In this document: piece by piece, positions 1 to 12,700 of the stretch
How positions within the stretch are numbered: the stretch's first letter is position 1
How the letters are laid out: each line of letters opens with the position of its first letter
From: Bugulina stolonifera
Lineage: Eukaryota; Bryozoa; Gymnolaemata; Cheilostomatida; Bugulidae
Direction of reading: 5' to 3'
Assembly (NCBI GenBank): GCA_935421135.1
Contig: OW285195.1
Coordinates: 7,292,701-7,356,700 of the forward strand
DNA: 64,000 bases
The notes under the pieces: model-generated
What the model was told of the DNA's origin: nothing
What the model saw: only the letters and a program-made list of their open reading frames with translations
The model's database searches: none
Position numbers and translations under genes: made by a program

Positions 1-310
1 AGAAGTTTTCTTTCCATGTATGCAGACGGACACGCAATCAGCCCCAACTGACAGAATGTCAATATTGCTTGTGCTATTAGTGAAGAATGTATAATATTCT
101 ATACACCTAGAACACCTAACTGGCTAATAGCATGTGCAGCACATGTCTGCTTGAAAGCATAGCGTGTTGGTGTGTGGCATAGAACACAAAATGTATAATT
201 CTCGGTCCACCTGAAAAACACAAAGTGCTTTTCCTGTGGATCACATTCAAATTTTATGCCAGTACAAAAGCCAATAACAAGACTAATATTGGTTATAATT
301 ATGATATACT
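1..310. other. intergenic, 3' of the D8C gene
   Basis: I see no open frame of note, no RNA gene and no repeat with clear boundaries here. It lies downstream of the minus-strand D8C gene, whose poly(A) signal is just to the right. Confidence 0.5.
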
Positions 311-316
311 TTTATT
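311..316 (-). terminator. poly(A) signal of the D8C gene
   Basis: TTTATT on the plus strand reads AATAAA on the minus strand, about 50 nt past the TGA stop of the D8C protein. Spacing and orientation fit the gene's 3' end. Confidence 0.7.
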
Positions 317-363
317 ACCAAAATAATTTCTTACAAATTTACTGAAAGTAATCTTTACTGATT

Positions 364-3156
364 TCAATCCATACCGCAGAATCCATAATTACATCCAGAG
401 TAGCCGTTCTCATATCTGTATATGACATCATTAGGAGCTGCAGAGCATCTCATCACTGAGACATCCCATATGCTCTGCTTACACGTGTAGCCTGGGCCCC
501 TCCCGTCTCGTGAAGCGTGCACATAGATGGTAGATTTCACACCAATTTCCTGTGGTAAAGGCATTTCTGTCCAGATACCTCCGTAAGTCCCGCAACTGTA
601 GACTGGTGGACATGTATCTAACATCCTCACACCTGCATTACCAGCAAATCTGAACCATGGTCTCCCATCTCTAATCATCTGCTTGGTGTCACAGTTTGTG
701 TTACCTCTGATTGGTTTAATTCTGCTGCCCTTGTTGTCCTTTCTCCATGATTCGGTTAAATTCTTTGCATTCACACACTCGTCTGGTACAGGTTTGAATT
801 TACTTGTAGTTGTAGCAGTAGTTGTTGGCGTAGTTGTTGTAGTTTGTACAGTTGTGGTAGTGGTTTGCACAGTTGTCGTAGTTGGTACAAATGTAGTAGT
901 TGTTGAGAGTGTAGTTGTTGGTGGGTAGGTAGATTTTATAGTGGTAGTCGGTATTGCTGACATATTAGCTACATTGATCGTAGTCGATTGAGTCAATGGT
1001 GATTCTAGGGTGGTACTGGTTGAATTCTTACCATGGCGAGGTGTAGTAAAGGTATCCGGTAGCTTCTTCAGACGACATATTCTTAGTTGATGGCTTAAAG
1101 ATGAATACAACTGTTTCTCCACCTCTAGGGCTATATCAGCTTCTACAAGCACACAAGTGTACATGTATATGCAAAATCTTCAATAAGCTCCATCCTGATC
1201 CATGGGTACTTATAAACTATTGATCATAATTAGAAGTTGTCCTCTCTTAATTTATAAATTGTGAGAGGACAACTTCTAATTATAATCAATATCCAATGAT
1301 TTGATGCTGATCCCATTTTAGAAAGCATGTTTCGGTGATGTCATACAAAACTTTGAAATAATCAAAATATGGGACCTTCTGCTAAAATAATGGTTTTGAA
1401 TTTTGTTACAAGCCATTATTATAGTAAAATACATGTAGTACATGCAGGGCCGTAGTGCCCTATACGGCCGTGCGGCCTGGCCGTCTCAACTTTTGGCATT
1501 GCAAAGTCGAAATCTAGTCAATTTAATATCATTGTCAGACCGGTGTTTAAAGTTTCTTCCACTTTCCTATTCGCGAGGTTTACAAAATATGTAAGGATAT
1601 GGTGATAATAAGAGTGCTAAACATTTTTATATCAGAAAACTCTAAATACTACTGTACTTAACTACAATTATGTAACATTTTAGGTATTGAATAACTGTCG
1701 GGGGAGATAAATCTAAATCTCAAGACTATTTCAGTATACAGTATAAGAAGTATACAGTCACAGTCTATGTACTGGGTGTGTTAAAAATATAAATCTTGAA
1801 AATCTAAACAATTATATTAGTTTTCAATTGAACAAACTTTTTTGGATTCGGCTATCTGTCTGCCCTACATTGTTGTCAATATATTTACTTAGGCATTCAA
1901 TCTTATAGGGAGAAATAAGAAATATCTTTATGGTAGCAGTGGTCAAAGTCTAAGAAAAGTGGTGGGGGGTCTCTACTCTCTAGGATAGCAGACCTTGAAG
2001 CTCCCGAACGGTGCGCTGGTGGGGGAGGGTCCGGTAGGGGCGCCTGAGCACCCTCCCATAAATTGGAAACTTTATCAAAATTAGACATCAAAATGGTGCA
2101 AAATCCAAGAACCTCAGGTTAAAATATTTTCTAAGATCTTAAGATTTTAAGAGGAAATTTTGTTGCTATGAAACAAGGAAAATAAATGTGACAACATTTG
2201 ATTTTTTATAACAGCAATCTGTAGGGGGTCTATCAGTCTGAGGGACTCTTTGAAATTGATGGTGGGAGACTGCGTCCCCCCACGACCCCCCCAACTTTGA
2301 CCACTGTATGGTAGAAAAGAAACACATGCTTTCAGCTGCTTTTTGTAGATTCGTTAGCTCTACTTCATTTCATTGCATGTTTTTCATCATTGTAAAGGAG
2401 TAAAGTATTTGTAAATGTCGTTAGAGTTGAATGCTTTATGTTCAGTCATAATTGTGAACAGATACAATGTATACATGTACATGCATATATATGGATGAGG
2501 CTGGATTATATTTAAGATTATTACACAGGTATATTTCATAAACCTGAACTGCTTCAAATTTGCTCTATTTTTTTGAAAAATACTCTCAGGGCGTCGGCGG
2601 CCGGGGTGCTGCGCCGGACCCCGCCAGGGGGCCTAGGCGGCCCCCTGGACCCCCGGCCTAAATTTTGGCCCCACCAACATTTCTTACGGCGCTACGGCCC
2701 TGAGTACATGATTATACTCTTGCATATTATACTAATGTACACCTTGATAAAACATTGCGTCTTCGAGCTAGGTAGACACTAGATAGTGAATTTAAACACC
2801 AAAATAATAATGTAATTATCTGTCGAGTTTTTTTCACAAAACGATTATTATTGGAATAGCTTTAATAATTCTGAATTTTAAACATTTTGCACTTTTGATA
2901 CAAATATTGTAATTGTAATACTGAATGTATGATGAATGCATAATCAAATACCCTTTACTGCTCGGCGTTGAATAAAGATGGAGGGCAACTTCTTCTCTGG
3001 ACATTCTTCTTTAAGCACTTGATGGATGACCTTAACTCTGAGTCTAAAGAGCTCCAGCTCAGATGATACGTCTCCATATAGTAAGTTAGAGTGTACAACG
3101 ACAGTCAGCGCTGCCACAAGCACAGCTGCACCCAACCATCTAGAATTTCTGTTCAT
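364..3156 (-). CDS. secreted mucin-like protein with C-terminal D8C domain
   Basis: Two coding exons, 3156-2952 and 1142-364, join in phase (AAGG/gtattt donor, cttgtag acceptor) to give 327 residues. Exon 1 starts MNRNSR and continues with a hydrophobic run (WLGAAVLVAALTVVV), a signal peptide or signal anchor. Residues about 69-105 are mixed helix-like. Residues about 109-181 are Thr/Ser/Pro-rich with repeated VQTTTTT, expected to be heavily O-glycosylated. From about residue 189 comes a domain with exactly eight cysteines and the core WFRFAGNAGVRM, then CPPVYSCGT and a final CNYGFCG. This matches the D8C domain of uromodulin, GP2 and liver-specific zona pellucida proteins. No ZP domain follows, because TGA comes four residues after the last cysteine pair. 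Likely extracellular or mucus-associated. The donor is weak, so an extra exon inside the intron is possible; the D8C assignment is firm. Confidence 0.82.
1219..1290. repeat. 72-bp hairpin, GTTGTCCTCTC family
   Basis: Two arms of about 28 bp, nearly perfectly complementary, surround a 15-bp AT-rich loop. The inner stem is AGAAGTTGTCCTCTC against GAGAGGACAACTTCT. It lies in the D8C intron and is the cleanest copy of a motif that recurs across the window. Confidence 0.85.
1445..2702. mobile_element. hAT-like non-autonomous DNA transposon
   Basis: The element begins CAGGGCCGTAG and ends CTACGGCCCTG, perfect terminal inverted repeats. It is flanked by identical 8-bp duplications AGTACATG at 1437-1444 and 2703-2710. 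CAG-type ends and an 8-bp duplication are the hAT signature. No transposase frame is visible; a GC-rich subterminal part near 2590-2680 contrasts with the AT-rich interior. It sits in the D8C intron and is interrupted by the element at 1937-2306. Confidence 0.9.
1937..2306. mobile_element. hAT-like MITE nested in another hAT-like element
   Basis: A 370-bp element with inverted ends CAGTGGTCAAAGT and ACTTTGACCACTG. It is flanked by identical 8-bp duplications TATGGTAG at 1929-1936 and 2307-2314. It lies wholly inside the element at 1445-2702 and has different termini, so it is a later insertion of another subfamily. C/G homopolymer stretches occur near both ends. Confidence 0.92.
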
Positions 3157-3794
3157 TTTTCAGATATTAGACTACTACAACAGTCATCTGTCTATGTACT
3201 GAATCCTAATATGACTGATAATGTTTCTAAATGCTACAGTAAATGCTATCTGCCATCTGCTATTTCACATGTGAAATTAATAATTATCATTTATCCTATG
3301 AACCAAAGGAACACAGACATAGTGATCTGTTGAGGGGCTTCAAAAGAAACTCTCAACAAATTTTCTTATTCTATAATTTCAGTTTCTTTGCAATACTCAT
3401 TGTAGTGGTGTCACAAACATTACAGCTCAATAAGTTTTTGTTCATAAGGAGAAGTTGCACTCTCCCAGTTTATCTCTTTAGTAGGAGAGAACAACTTTTC
3501 CTTACAGATAAAACAACTTTTGTTATAGTTCATCATCAAATGTTTTGAGATTTTTTACATTTTTTTACAAAAAATATTTTACTATGTATTACAATACATT
3601 AAAAACATAAATTTATCAACAATTCCTTAACATATTATTATTATACAATGTTATTATGTTATTAGTTCCGAGGCTAAATCGGCCATATTGGCGTTGTTAC
3701 AGAAGCCGGTTTTGAAAGAGTAGGCAGTGCTCGCAAGTGATTGTGGTGCTGCAGCTGCCACTACCTTCTTAACTTCACGTGTTGGTGCTTTATC
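3157..3794. promoter_or_regulatory. shared divergent promoter region, D8C gene and rootletin
   Basis: The start codons of the minus-strand D8C gene (3156) and plus-strand rootletin (3795) face away from each other across 638 bp. A locally GC-richer patch at 3660-3790 contains a GGCCATATTGGCG element resembling a YY1-type GCCAT core. A degenerate hairpin of the GTTGTCCTCTC family lies at about 3446-3502. I see no clear TATA box or RFX X-box. Promoter function is inferred from gene arrangement. Confidence 0.5.
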
Positions 3795-6780
3795 ATGAGC
3801 GGGGATGAGCAACGCCTAGAGTCTGCAATACAGGTAAATATGCAATAATCTAGTTGACTGGTATTATCCCAAGTTTGATTGTGTTCAGTTCAATTGTAGC
3901 CTACTAGTTACTTACTAGACTAGAGCTGTCACCAATTTAATTTTCATTTTTGGTGTAATTTTTTAAATTTCATAGTTTGAATTTTATTTTGTATTTTTAT
4001 TTTGATATTTATGTTTCATTCTGCTATAATTTTTAATTAAATATAAATACCAATTTTAAATCTTAATAATGAGTTATTAACTTTAAGTGTTGCCTGGTTG
4101 GTGCATGTGATTAGGCCTACATGCCAAGCACTGAAGTAGTGCACTAATAATGTACATGAAGTATAATAAATAGTGAAAGTAGTTGATTTAAATTAGTTCA
4201 CTTTAGCTTACCCTCTGTTTTAGCTCAAGATTACTTTCATACATACTTCCTACTTAGTACTTACACTGTAACTATGCTTCCTTGCAGTTACTTCCTTACA
4301 ATTACTTAACTATTCTAATAGTATTGGTGCTGCTTCCAAGTATGTTAAATCATAGCTAACCCACTTACTGAATATATATCGTGTAGTATAGGTATAGTTC
4401 TATTGTAGTTACATTATTAATTATATACATAACACATTTTAGGAATCTCTTCACCACTTCTTCTTGCATTTAAAATTGTTGTAGCCCTACTTTAATGTCT
4501 CATTATTGATATTTAGTGTTGTAGTGCTTAGTAGTGCATGTCCTAATTGCAAGTATATAAAGATTTATTTTAAAACAACTTGTATGATGATCCTCACGCT
4601 AGATTATTACTCAAATAATCCTATATTGGCTGATCATTAAATTACGGTCTCTAAGCGATTTACTTTTATTATGTGATTCTCCTTAATATGAGAGCTGCCG
4701 ATACTCTATGACTTCTACTGGCAACAAGGCGAATCATTGCATTATCCATATCTTTTGCTATGAACAGACCTGAGTCAGGAGGAGTTGAACATCCTTATAG
4801 TTTGGTAGCAAAGTAGGATAAATTTATTAAAAGTTAAGTTTCGTTATCAAAATCACGTCCTGCTGCATTACAGTGTCTCTTTACTACTCCAATTTACTCA
4901 GACTGATCTTTGTTATGACTTGTGTTTAGATTTAACTAACGGGTGAGTAGACTTCATTATTCGCTTTTGAAGTTTGTTTTTTATTATTTTAATATTGTTT
5001 TAGCTATTACACTCCGGTCTTGTGATGCATTACATTGATAGTTGCTCTTTAATGCTCAAAGAAGGTTTCTGATAAGAAAAATCTTAAAGAATACATGCTG
5101 GTATCAAAATCTGGCCTTTCAGAATGAATTCAATGGTAGTAAATGTATTGGTTATTAATTTTGATCATATTGGGACTAAATATCCCATAATTATAATTAT
5201 GATGGCTAGTATTTCAGGTATAGTCAAAGTGTTTTGAGATTGAAGCTACTCAAATCCTGAGATAAATAATATATGATGATATCGTACAATAGACCGTGAT
5301 CTGTGTAATTGAAACATACATCGTGGGATTCATTGACACATTTACTATATTTTTGTGATGGTATACTACAGAGATAGGGCTATCACTCATCCTCACTCAT
5401 ACTCAAACTGTAATTGCCAATTACTGTTGAATTATTAATTAAATTAATCATTAACTACTTTCCCACATTCTGTTTAATCCCCTTCATTTGATTAGCAGAC
5501 AACTAGGTGTTTGCCTCAGTCACAATACTGTTGCGTATAGATGTGAGATTTGTGTGCTTTGCATTTTTGTTACAAATTTTCGTTTGCAGTGATGGAGTTT
5601 TGGTAGTTCATTGCTGTGGAGAATATGCTGTGAGTTATTGTCTCGTGTTCACCTGTATGTCACTTGAGAGTGTTGGTAAAGAAGAGGCCTTTACCACACG
5701 GGTAAAGTGTCTATTCGGCACAGAAGCAATGTTAAACTTGATGTCGTTGTTCACATCGCCAGGAGCTGCCGCCTTTTAGATAGGCAGCAGTTTCATAATA
5801 TTTTGACTAGTTGGCTACAGAGTTCTGATGTAGATATTCTGCAGCCGTGATTCAGTTTCTTAGAGTGGATTTTTTGTATAGTCTTAGTTACTGTGATTGT
5901 AGAAAATCGAGGATAATATACTGAGAGGTGACGAAGATCTTACTCTACATTCAGAAGACGGTCAAGGCCGCCAGAAGGCCTCTAGTAGGGTCCGAGATAT
6001 CGTCACTAGAAGCTTTGCTGATGCGTCGCCTGTAAATGAGGTATTCACCCGAGTGTGCTCTACACCAACCTTCTCATGGTTTTCAGCTGTTTGCCATTTC
6101 ACATATTACACATGTTATTATACTAAAACATATAATAGTAGTGTTCTACATGTAAGGTTGATATTACAGCGTCACAACACGGTGGTAAAATGTAACCGGA
6201 ACTCGGTTCTGTACCTGGTAGGTTTGCTTTGCATGAGACACACGGAATGTTACTGCCATACGCGCTCACTATAGGTGTATGTGTACCTTTTTACACGCTA
6301 ATATAGCTGAAAATACGGCAGCGTTAGAAATGCATCTTGTTGTAGTCACCAGTCGGTACAAAATAGATATCACCAGACAGCGTGCTCTAGAAACCATAAT
6401 ATTACAACTCAAGTTTCTGTATGACTCGCTGTATTTTCTATAAATTGGATTTCTTTTTGTTGCGTCTCTCAAGATGTAGGTCATTTAACTACACCATGTC
6501 TCAGAAATATGAGAGTGTGAAGCTAACAACATTTTTTGCCATCATGTTCAGTCACAAGAAAATTAGTTACAAGTCGAATATAACGTCTTGTTATCGTACA
6601 TATAGAGATTTATAACCTGTTTGCACTCTTAAGGCAAGCATGGCTTCGCAGAACCTCAGCTCTCTGATGGAGGAGAACAGAATGATGAATGCGGAGATGA
6701 ACAGGTTAGAGGACTTGCTGAGTCAGGCCAGAGCTGAGCGAGACGATATCGGTATCAAATATGCTGCCGTCAGCGAGAGG
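3795..6780 (+). CDS. CROCC: rootletin exons 1-3 (N-terminal region)
   Basis: Exon 1 encodes MSGDEQRLESAIQ, exon 2 starts KIEDNILRGDEDLTLH and holds RVRDIVTRSFAD, and exon 3 ends IKYAAVSER. These follow the order of the vertebrate N terminus (VIQKLEES, RIREIV, then the first coil). The ATG at 3795 has no in-frame start before it in the exon. Phase 0 at all three ends means exon 3 or exon 4 could also be joined to another phase-0 first exon. Confidence 0.9.
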
Positions 6781-9700
6781 GTGAGTGTGTACTGTCACAT
6801 GACTTGGGCTAGTTTATGTTTGGTGGTGTGGAGGGCAGGGTCTCTGGATTTGAGGTGCTGATTATATCTATAGGCATTAGCTCACATGAATTTAGTGAAG
6901 GGTGACCCATACAGTGCTGTCTGGGCTTTCCTTAGCTCTGGTTTATCAACCATGATATTTGTTGAGACGTAGGTAGGTAAGTGAGCTGGACTAATTAGTA
7001 ATATGATGGAGGAGATTTTGAGAGATTATATCAAGTAGTGTGGGTACTGTATGACTTCATAGGGTATTTGTGTGTGTGTAGTACAATAGTAGCTAATTTA
7101 GATATCTTGCTCTCTCTTTTCTCATATTAGTAGCCTATATGCATGCAATATAGTCTGATTGGATATCTACACAGCATCTACACCTACTAGCCTAACATGA
7201 TGTGCATCTACCAACACTACAATGTAGGTGTAGGCCATAATCATCTGGTGCCTATTGCCGGGCAGGATTCAATGTTGGGAGTCTGGAATCCTTGCTCCTC
7301 TCTGCCTACCTGTAGGTGTAGGTTATAGAGTAGAGAGACGTAGTATATAGTCTCATATATAGGGCTACATGTGTTATGTGAGCAGAATGTAGGCATTATT
7401 ACATGTATACATATATGTAGAATATACATATGGATAATTAGCCCCCTTGATATTATGTAAGTATTCATATGTCACTTGTCAAACCCCATGGAACAGTTTG
7501 GTTAGTCCACTCTCTCTGTTGCTGTGAATGCCAGTAATTGAAAGTAGACACTACATCTCTGCTATAATAAGGCTATGCCAAGTCAGGAGGGATAACTCCT
7601 AATTCTTTTACCCTTTATGTCTTCAGTGCTGTCAAGATTAGTTGACAGTTGTAGCTTAGCATCTTGTTCTGATACCAAGTGGAGGCCAATAAATAGCTCT
7701 GGTAGTAAGCAAACTTCACATACTAGCTACATTATAGGACTATATTACTAGTAGTAGGCTTGTCAATTTGATTGATGGGAATTATTACTCCATGAATGTC
7801 TTCCTCCCACAACATTAGACAGTATTTACTGTTTACCCTGTTCATACTTACATATAGTCAGTGTATTATACTAGTTCATGTACAGTGTACAGTGTAGACT
7901 GACATGGAATGAATTTGTTTCAGTGTTGGCATAACTGAGGTCACACTCTGATAGCTTAGTGAATTTGTTGGTAAAAATTTGAATATAAAACAAATAACTC
8001 ATTCCTAACTTTTTAGTTATAGCAGCCTGTTGTATTATGCATTGCACAGTTTACCAATGATGGTGGTAGATAGCTGTGTTGTCTATTTCCTGTTGTCTAT
8101 CTATATTCCCTGTCACAGTACACTGTAATTCTTTAGGTTATGATAGAGGTACTAGGCAGTATGGTAGAGTAGATCTAGCTATGTAACTATTGTCGTTGTT
8201 ATGTTGATAGCGTCTTCAGGCCACTCTATTCTATTCAGTAATGCATTAATAATTCAACAAATAAATTCTACGCTACAGTAATCTTATATCAACAATAGGG
8301 TGCAGTTGAAGTTTAAAAACTGTAAACATAACATTTGAAATTAAAACAAAACTTTTTAAAATGGAATGCCGTGAATGATTGCAGTGATATTCTAAGTGCT
8401 CCTTCACCATGCACTGAATAGTTAGTTCACAAGCTACTTGTTGAGATTAGGGACCTAGTGATAACTGATATCATGCCACTATAATACATAACTAGTTAGT
8501 AAATAAGGGATGGATTTGTGTCACTCATTTCGTCAACTCACGATCAGTTCTGTTTCTAACGTTTAAAATGGTGGCCGATAAAACAAGATCTATGGTTCCT
8601 TTCATTTGAGCAATTATTTATGTATAAGTTATGTAACATAATGGCTACAATGTGAAAAATGTTGATCATGAGCGGATGTATTTCTCGTTGTTGGTGCCAT
8701 GCAATGATGTCTCTACCTTTTACTTCTCTTCCTAGATGGGTGCAAAGTTAGGCAAGTGTAACCTTTCCAATCATAGCTGTATTATAGGCCTACATTATAT
8801 AACTGCGGACATGGAAAATGCTTTGTGTTGTGACTTTTTTGGAGTGAATTTATCACAAACTACTTGGACTATGGGTGACTAAAGGCTAGCCGCTAGACTA
8901 TAAGTTATAGTAGTACCTACATGTATGTCATAGTCTATACTCTATAACATAGGTACTACAGTTTGTATGATGATACTATGAAGGAAGTGAATTATCAACA
9001 CAAATGATGTTTCTTGGGCAGTCAGCACTCCCTGTTGCTGATTAATTGGACAGTTGCCAGTTACTCTTTGTGATTAGATATCCCAGCTGGTTCCAAGCAT
9101 TTCATACTGGGTTGTAGTAGAAGTAGTAGTAACAGTGCCAGTCACTAGTGGTAGCAATGAGAGTGGTAGACATAGTGGTTGTAGTGATGTTAGTAGTTGT
9201 TGTGGTTATAGTAGTAAACTAGTAATGGTGGTTACAGCATAGTCAGGATTACAATGTTATACACTGTATAAATTAGGAGTTGTGTTCTCATTGTTACTTC
9301 CTTGCTGTAATAAACCATCATTTGCTGACACAATAGTTGTAGGGCAGCTATTAATGGTCATGTTGACAAACAATGTTGAGTGTACACACTGCTTGTATAG
9401 GGTGTATAGTGCAGGTAAAATACCTATTTATTTTCCAATAACAATCAGACAATACTATAATCGACTAGCATTTTCTATTCATAAGTAAGTCTTTGTAGTT
9501 TGGAAAGTAGACAGACATCAAGCTGCTCCTGTTGCTGCCAATACTGGCTGGACATGTAGTCGATGTGTATAACTGCTGCCTCTCCATAATGTCATGTAGA
9601 GCTGACAGCTAACTAATGAATATTTACAGACTAGTTGTTCAGTCAATAGCAATATATAATTTACACTCATACACACATGGTATGTACTGTTTCATAATAG

Positions 9701-12700
9701 TTAGAAGTTGCTGTAAGTTGGTTGTACAGTATATTATGTATATGTGCATACTTTATAGGCTACATGTAGTTCCTATAGTTTACTGTAACGTATGTGCAAC
9801 TGGTTGCCTACTCAGCCTTTGCTAGAGTATTTTATATAAAATGTCAATTGTAGTAACTATCTGCCTAATTTGGAGTTGTCATTACCTTGTTAAGATATTT
9901 CTGGTAAATGGATGATTGTGAATATCTTTGAAGCGTTCTCCAGGCTTATCTATGTAAATGGTAATAGCCAAGAGTGTAAATTATGTAGCCCCAGGCCTAC
10001 GTATCTATTGGCACAGCAGGATGTAGTTTGTAGTGTGTTAGCAGCAAAACATTGTTACATGTAGACATTTAAGTCTTTGAGTCGCATAGTAAATAAATGT
10101 TACATTGCATATTATTTAGTCTCCCCAAATCGTGCTATGTACATGTAACTGATTGAATACTACATACATGTAATAAAGTAATGTTTGTTTGTATAATGAT
10201 AACAAGCAGTGTTGGAGTTTGTTTAGACCTGTTGCTACGGTTACAGCTTGGTTTGCCACTGATAGCAGAAACTTTGGTCAGCTGCCAAGTTTCGAGGTCT
10301 GCTAAACGTTCTTAAATTCACCCCACTAGTTGCTGCAACCCGCCCTTTTGTCTCTCTGCCACCTTGCACCACCTTGCACCTGTGTAGTATGTGAATAATG
10401 ATATTTTCATATAAATAATATAATAATTTAAAAGAGAAGTAAAACTTGAATTCTAAGACTTTATTATTATTACACTGTACGGCTCAGAATCAACGACTTA
10501 TTCAAAACTGCTTTGTTTGCTGTGTAAACCATTTAGATTAGATACAAAAGGTTTGGAAATAGTCAATATAAAAGATTATAATTCATTCTTTAGTTCAATT
10601 ATTTGATCTTTGTAAATGCTGCTGACTTAGCCTAAGGCACACATAGCTGATACACACTGAAGGTTAGGTAGGTGTATAATATAACCCAACTGTTCGTCTG
10701 AGAACTACAGCTACATTTAAGATTGTGTGTAGATTAGACAGAGTAGTGTATTGTAAAGCTAGACTCAAGCCGGTCAATGGTGGCTGCTATTTAGCTGTCG
10801 GCAGCAGTACTGGTAGTCTACAGTCTCACTTTCGGATTATATTTGATAGATGGTTTATTGGCAGCATGAGCTACTACTCCGATTCCGATCCTGTGAGTTG
10901 TTATACTTTACTTCATACTGTTTGTAGTTTAGTTGTTCAACCCTAGAATTGTTGGATTTGTGAATTATATACCTGTTAATATTCGACAACCATATAGTAA
11001 TAGTCAACTGTCTCGTCTTGGGAAGTTTTGATTTGTCTGTACTTGATGGGAACCTACATGTAGGTCGACATTATTCTACCTATAAGCCTACGTAGGTCCA
11101 CGCTAACCTATGAGTAGGTCGACACGCTGTACTTTTGGATGTCTTAGGTTGCAGACTGTGTGTAGACTTGATATATTTACATGTAGCCTTGATACGAGTA
11201 TGTCGCTTTACAATTGCTACTCATACTTGCACTGGTACAGTGCTGCGGGTTGTCTTATTGGTTCATCGCGTTTCACTTGGATTTTTATTAGTTTTATAAT
11301 TTTATATAATTTTTATTATTTTTGTAAAACTGTACGGTAGTGTGACATGTGTATCCATTATCTGGTATGCCTACATAATATGGTATCTGCACCTTTTATG
11401 CGGTGTATGAGGGATAATGTGCCGAGTCTTGTTGTATGTTACTATAGCTAGTAGTTTGATTTCAGTTTCACATATCTAGTTTTATTCATACTCGCACGTC
11501 TCTCCAGTAAGTAAGTCGTATGCATACAGTGAAAAGTTTGTGTAGTGAACTGCGTAAGCTGGCTTATGACGATCTGATAGACTATTGAGCGCTTATCGTA
11601 TGGTCTGGATATTCTACACCATGTAACTTTACTCTTTTCTTTAGTAGTTTGACTCAAGGGTGTGGTAGGTTCCATTAGATTCCGAACAGGAAGTATGTCA
11701 CTGACTGGTCGTTTCATCTTGTTTTGGCCTCCAAATGAGGTAGGCCTACACGTAGGCCTTTATGTAGAATGCATTTCTGCACATCCAGATATTATATTCT
11801 ATAACTGTATATTAACACTTTAACCTTGGCGAGTTTAATGTTAGGTTATATAATTTTCCATGCTCTGCACCCTCCATAATTATACATTCAAAGCACTACC
11901 TCTTTGAAACCTCAATTCACTTTCAAGTCAAATATTTATACTGCTATAAAAACTTTCCTACTTCAATGATATCAAATCTAGCCTTTCACCTGTGTATATA
12001 TACATGTACATGTAAGTGTAATATTGTGGATGGACGGTATCAATTGATCTCTCAGTCACCCTACCGAATGATTGTGGAACTAACGTTATATAAGAGTAAA
12101 TCGCACTGCAGCAGTAATCGATGCTGTTACAAGCAAACAATCAAAGTATTAATTTTGAGACCTATTAACATTATCGTCTAGGATTTCAGTTAAAGGTGAT
12201 TGTTTCCATATTTAGAGAGAAGTTGGTTGTTGGATAGGTTTGATAGAGCAGTGAACTGCAGTTAGTGTTGGCTGGTCGACCCTGGCTGGTTTATCTACAT
12301 TGTGTGTAGCGTGATAGTTTATATGTAGTCATAGCAACGGCAGCATCCTCGACAAACTTCAATTAAGATATGCGGTCATCAACTTCATCTAAATTGGTAT
12401 TACTCACAGCATGTATTACATTACAGTTGTTCATGTAGCCTGCATTTAGATCATTCTGTCCACAGCTGTGTTTCTATATCATAGTCTGGGTTCTTAATAA
12501 GCTAAGAAGAGTGCTAATATTCTAGAACAAAGGCTTTGTTGATTTACATGTGTCTCCATATTCTATAGTTGGAGCAGGCCCTGAGGCTAGCCGGTGGTGA
12601 TATGTCGGGGGATGATTTGGGCACCCGTAATCTTGTGCAGCAAAATATTGAACTGAGAAAGAGGTTAGACGAGGAGCACACAAACTACAAGAGAAAGCTA

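Noticed and set aside
683..928. 81-codon plus-strand frame rich in valine
   Set aside because: It is the antisense of the threonine-rich repeat of the D8C protein (ACN codons read as GTN); no splice sites or function fit.
3684..3694. CCATATTGG in the divergent promoter as an SRF CArG box
   Set aside because: A CArG box needs six A/T bases between CC and GG; here there are five.
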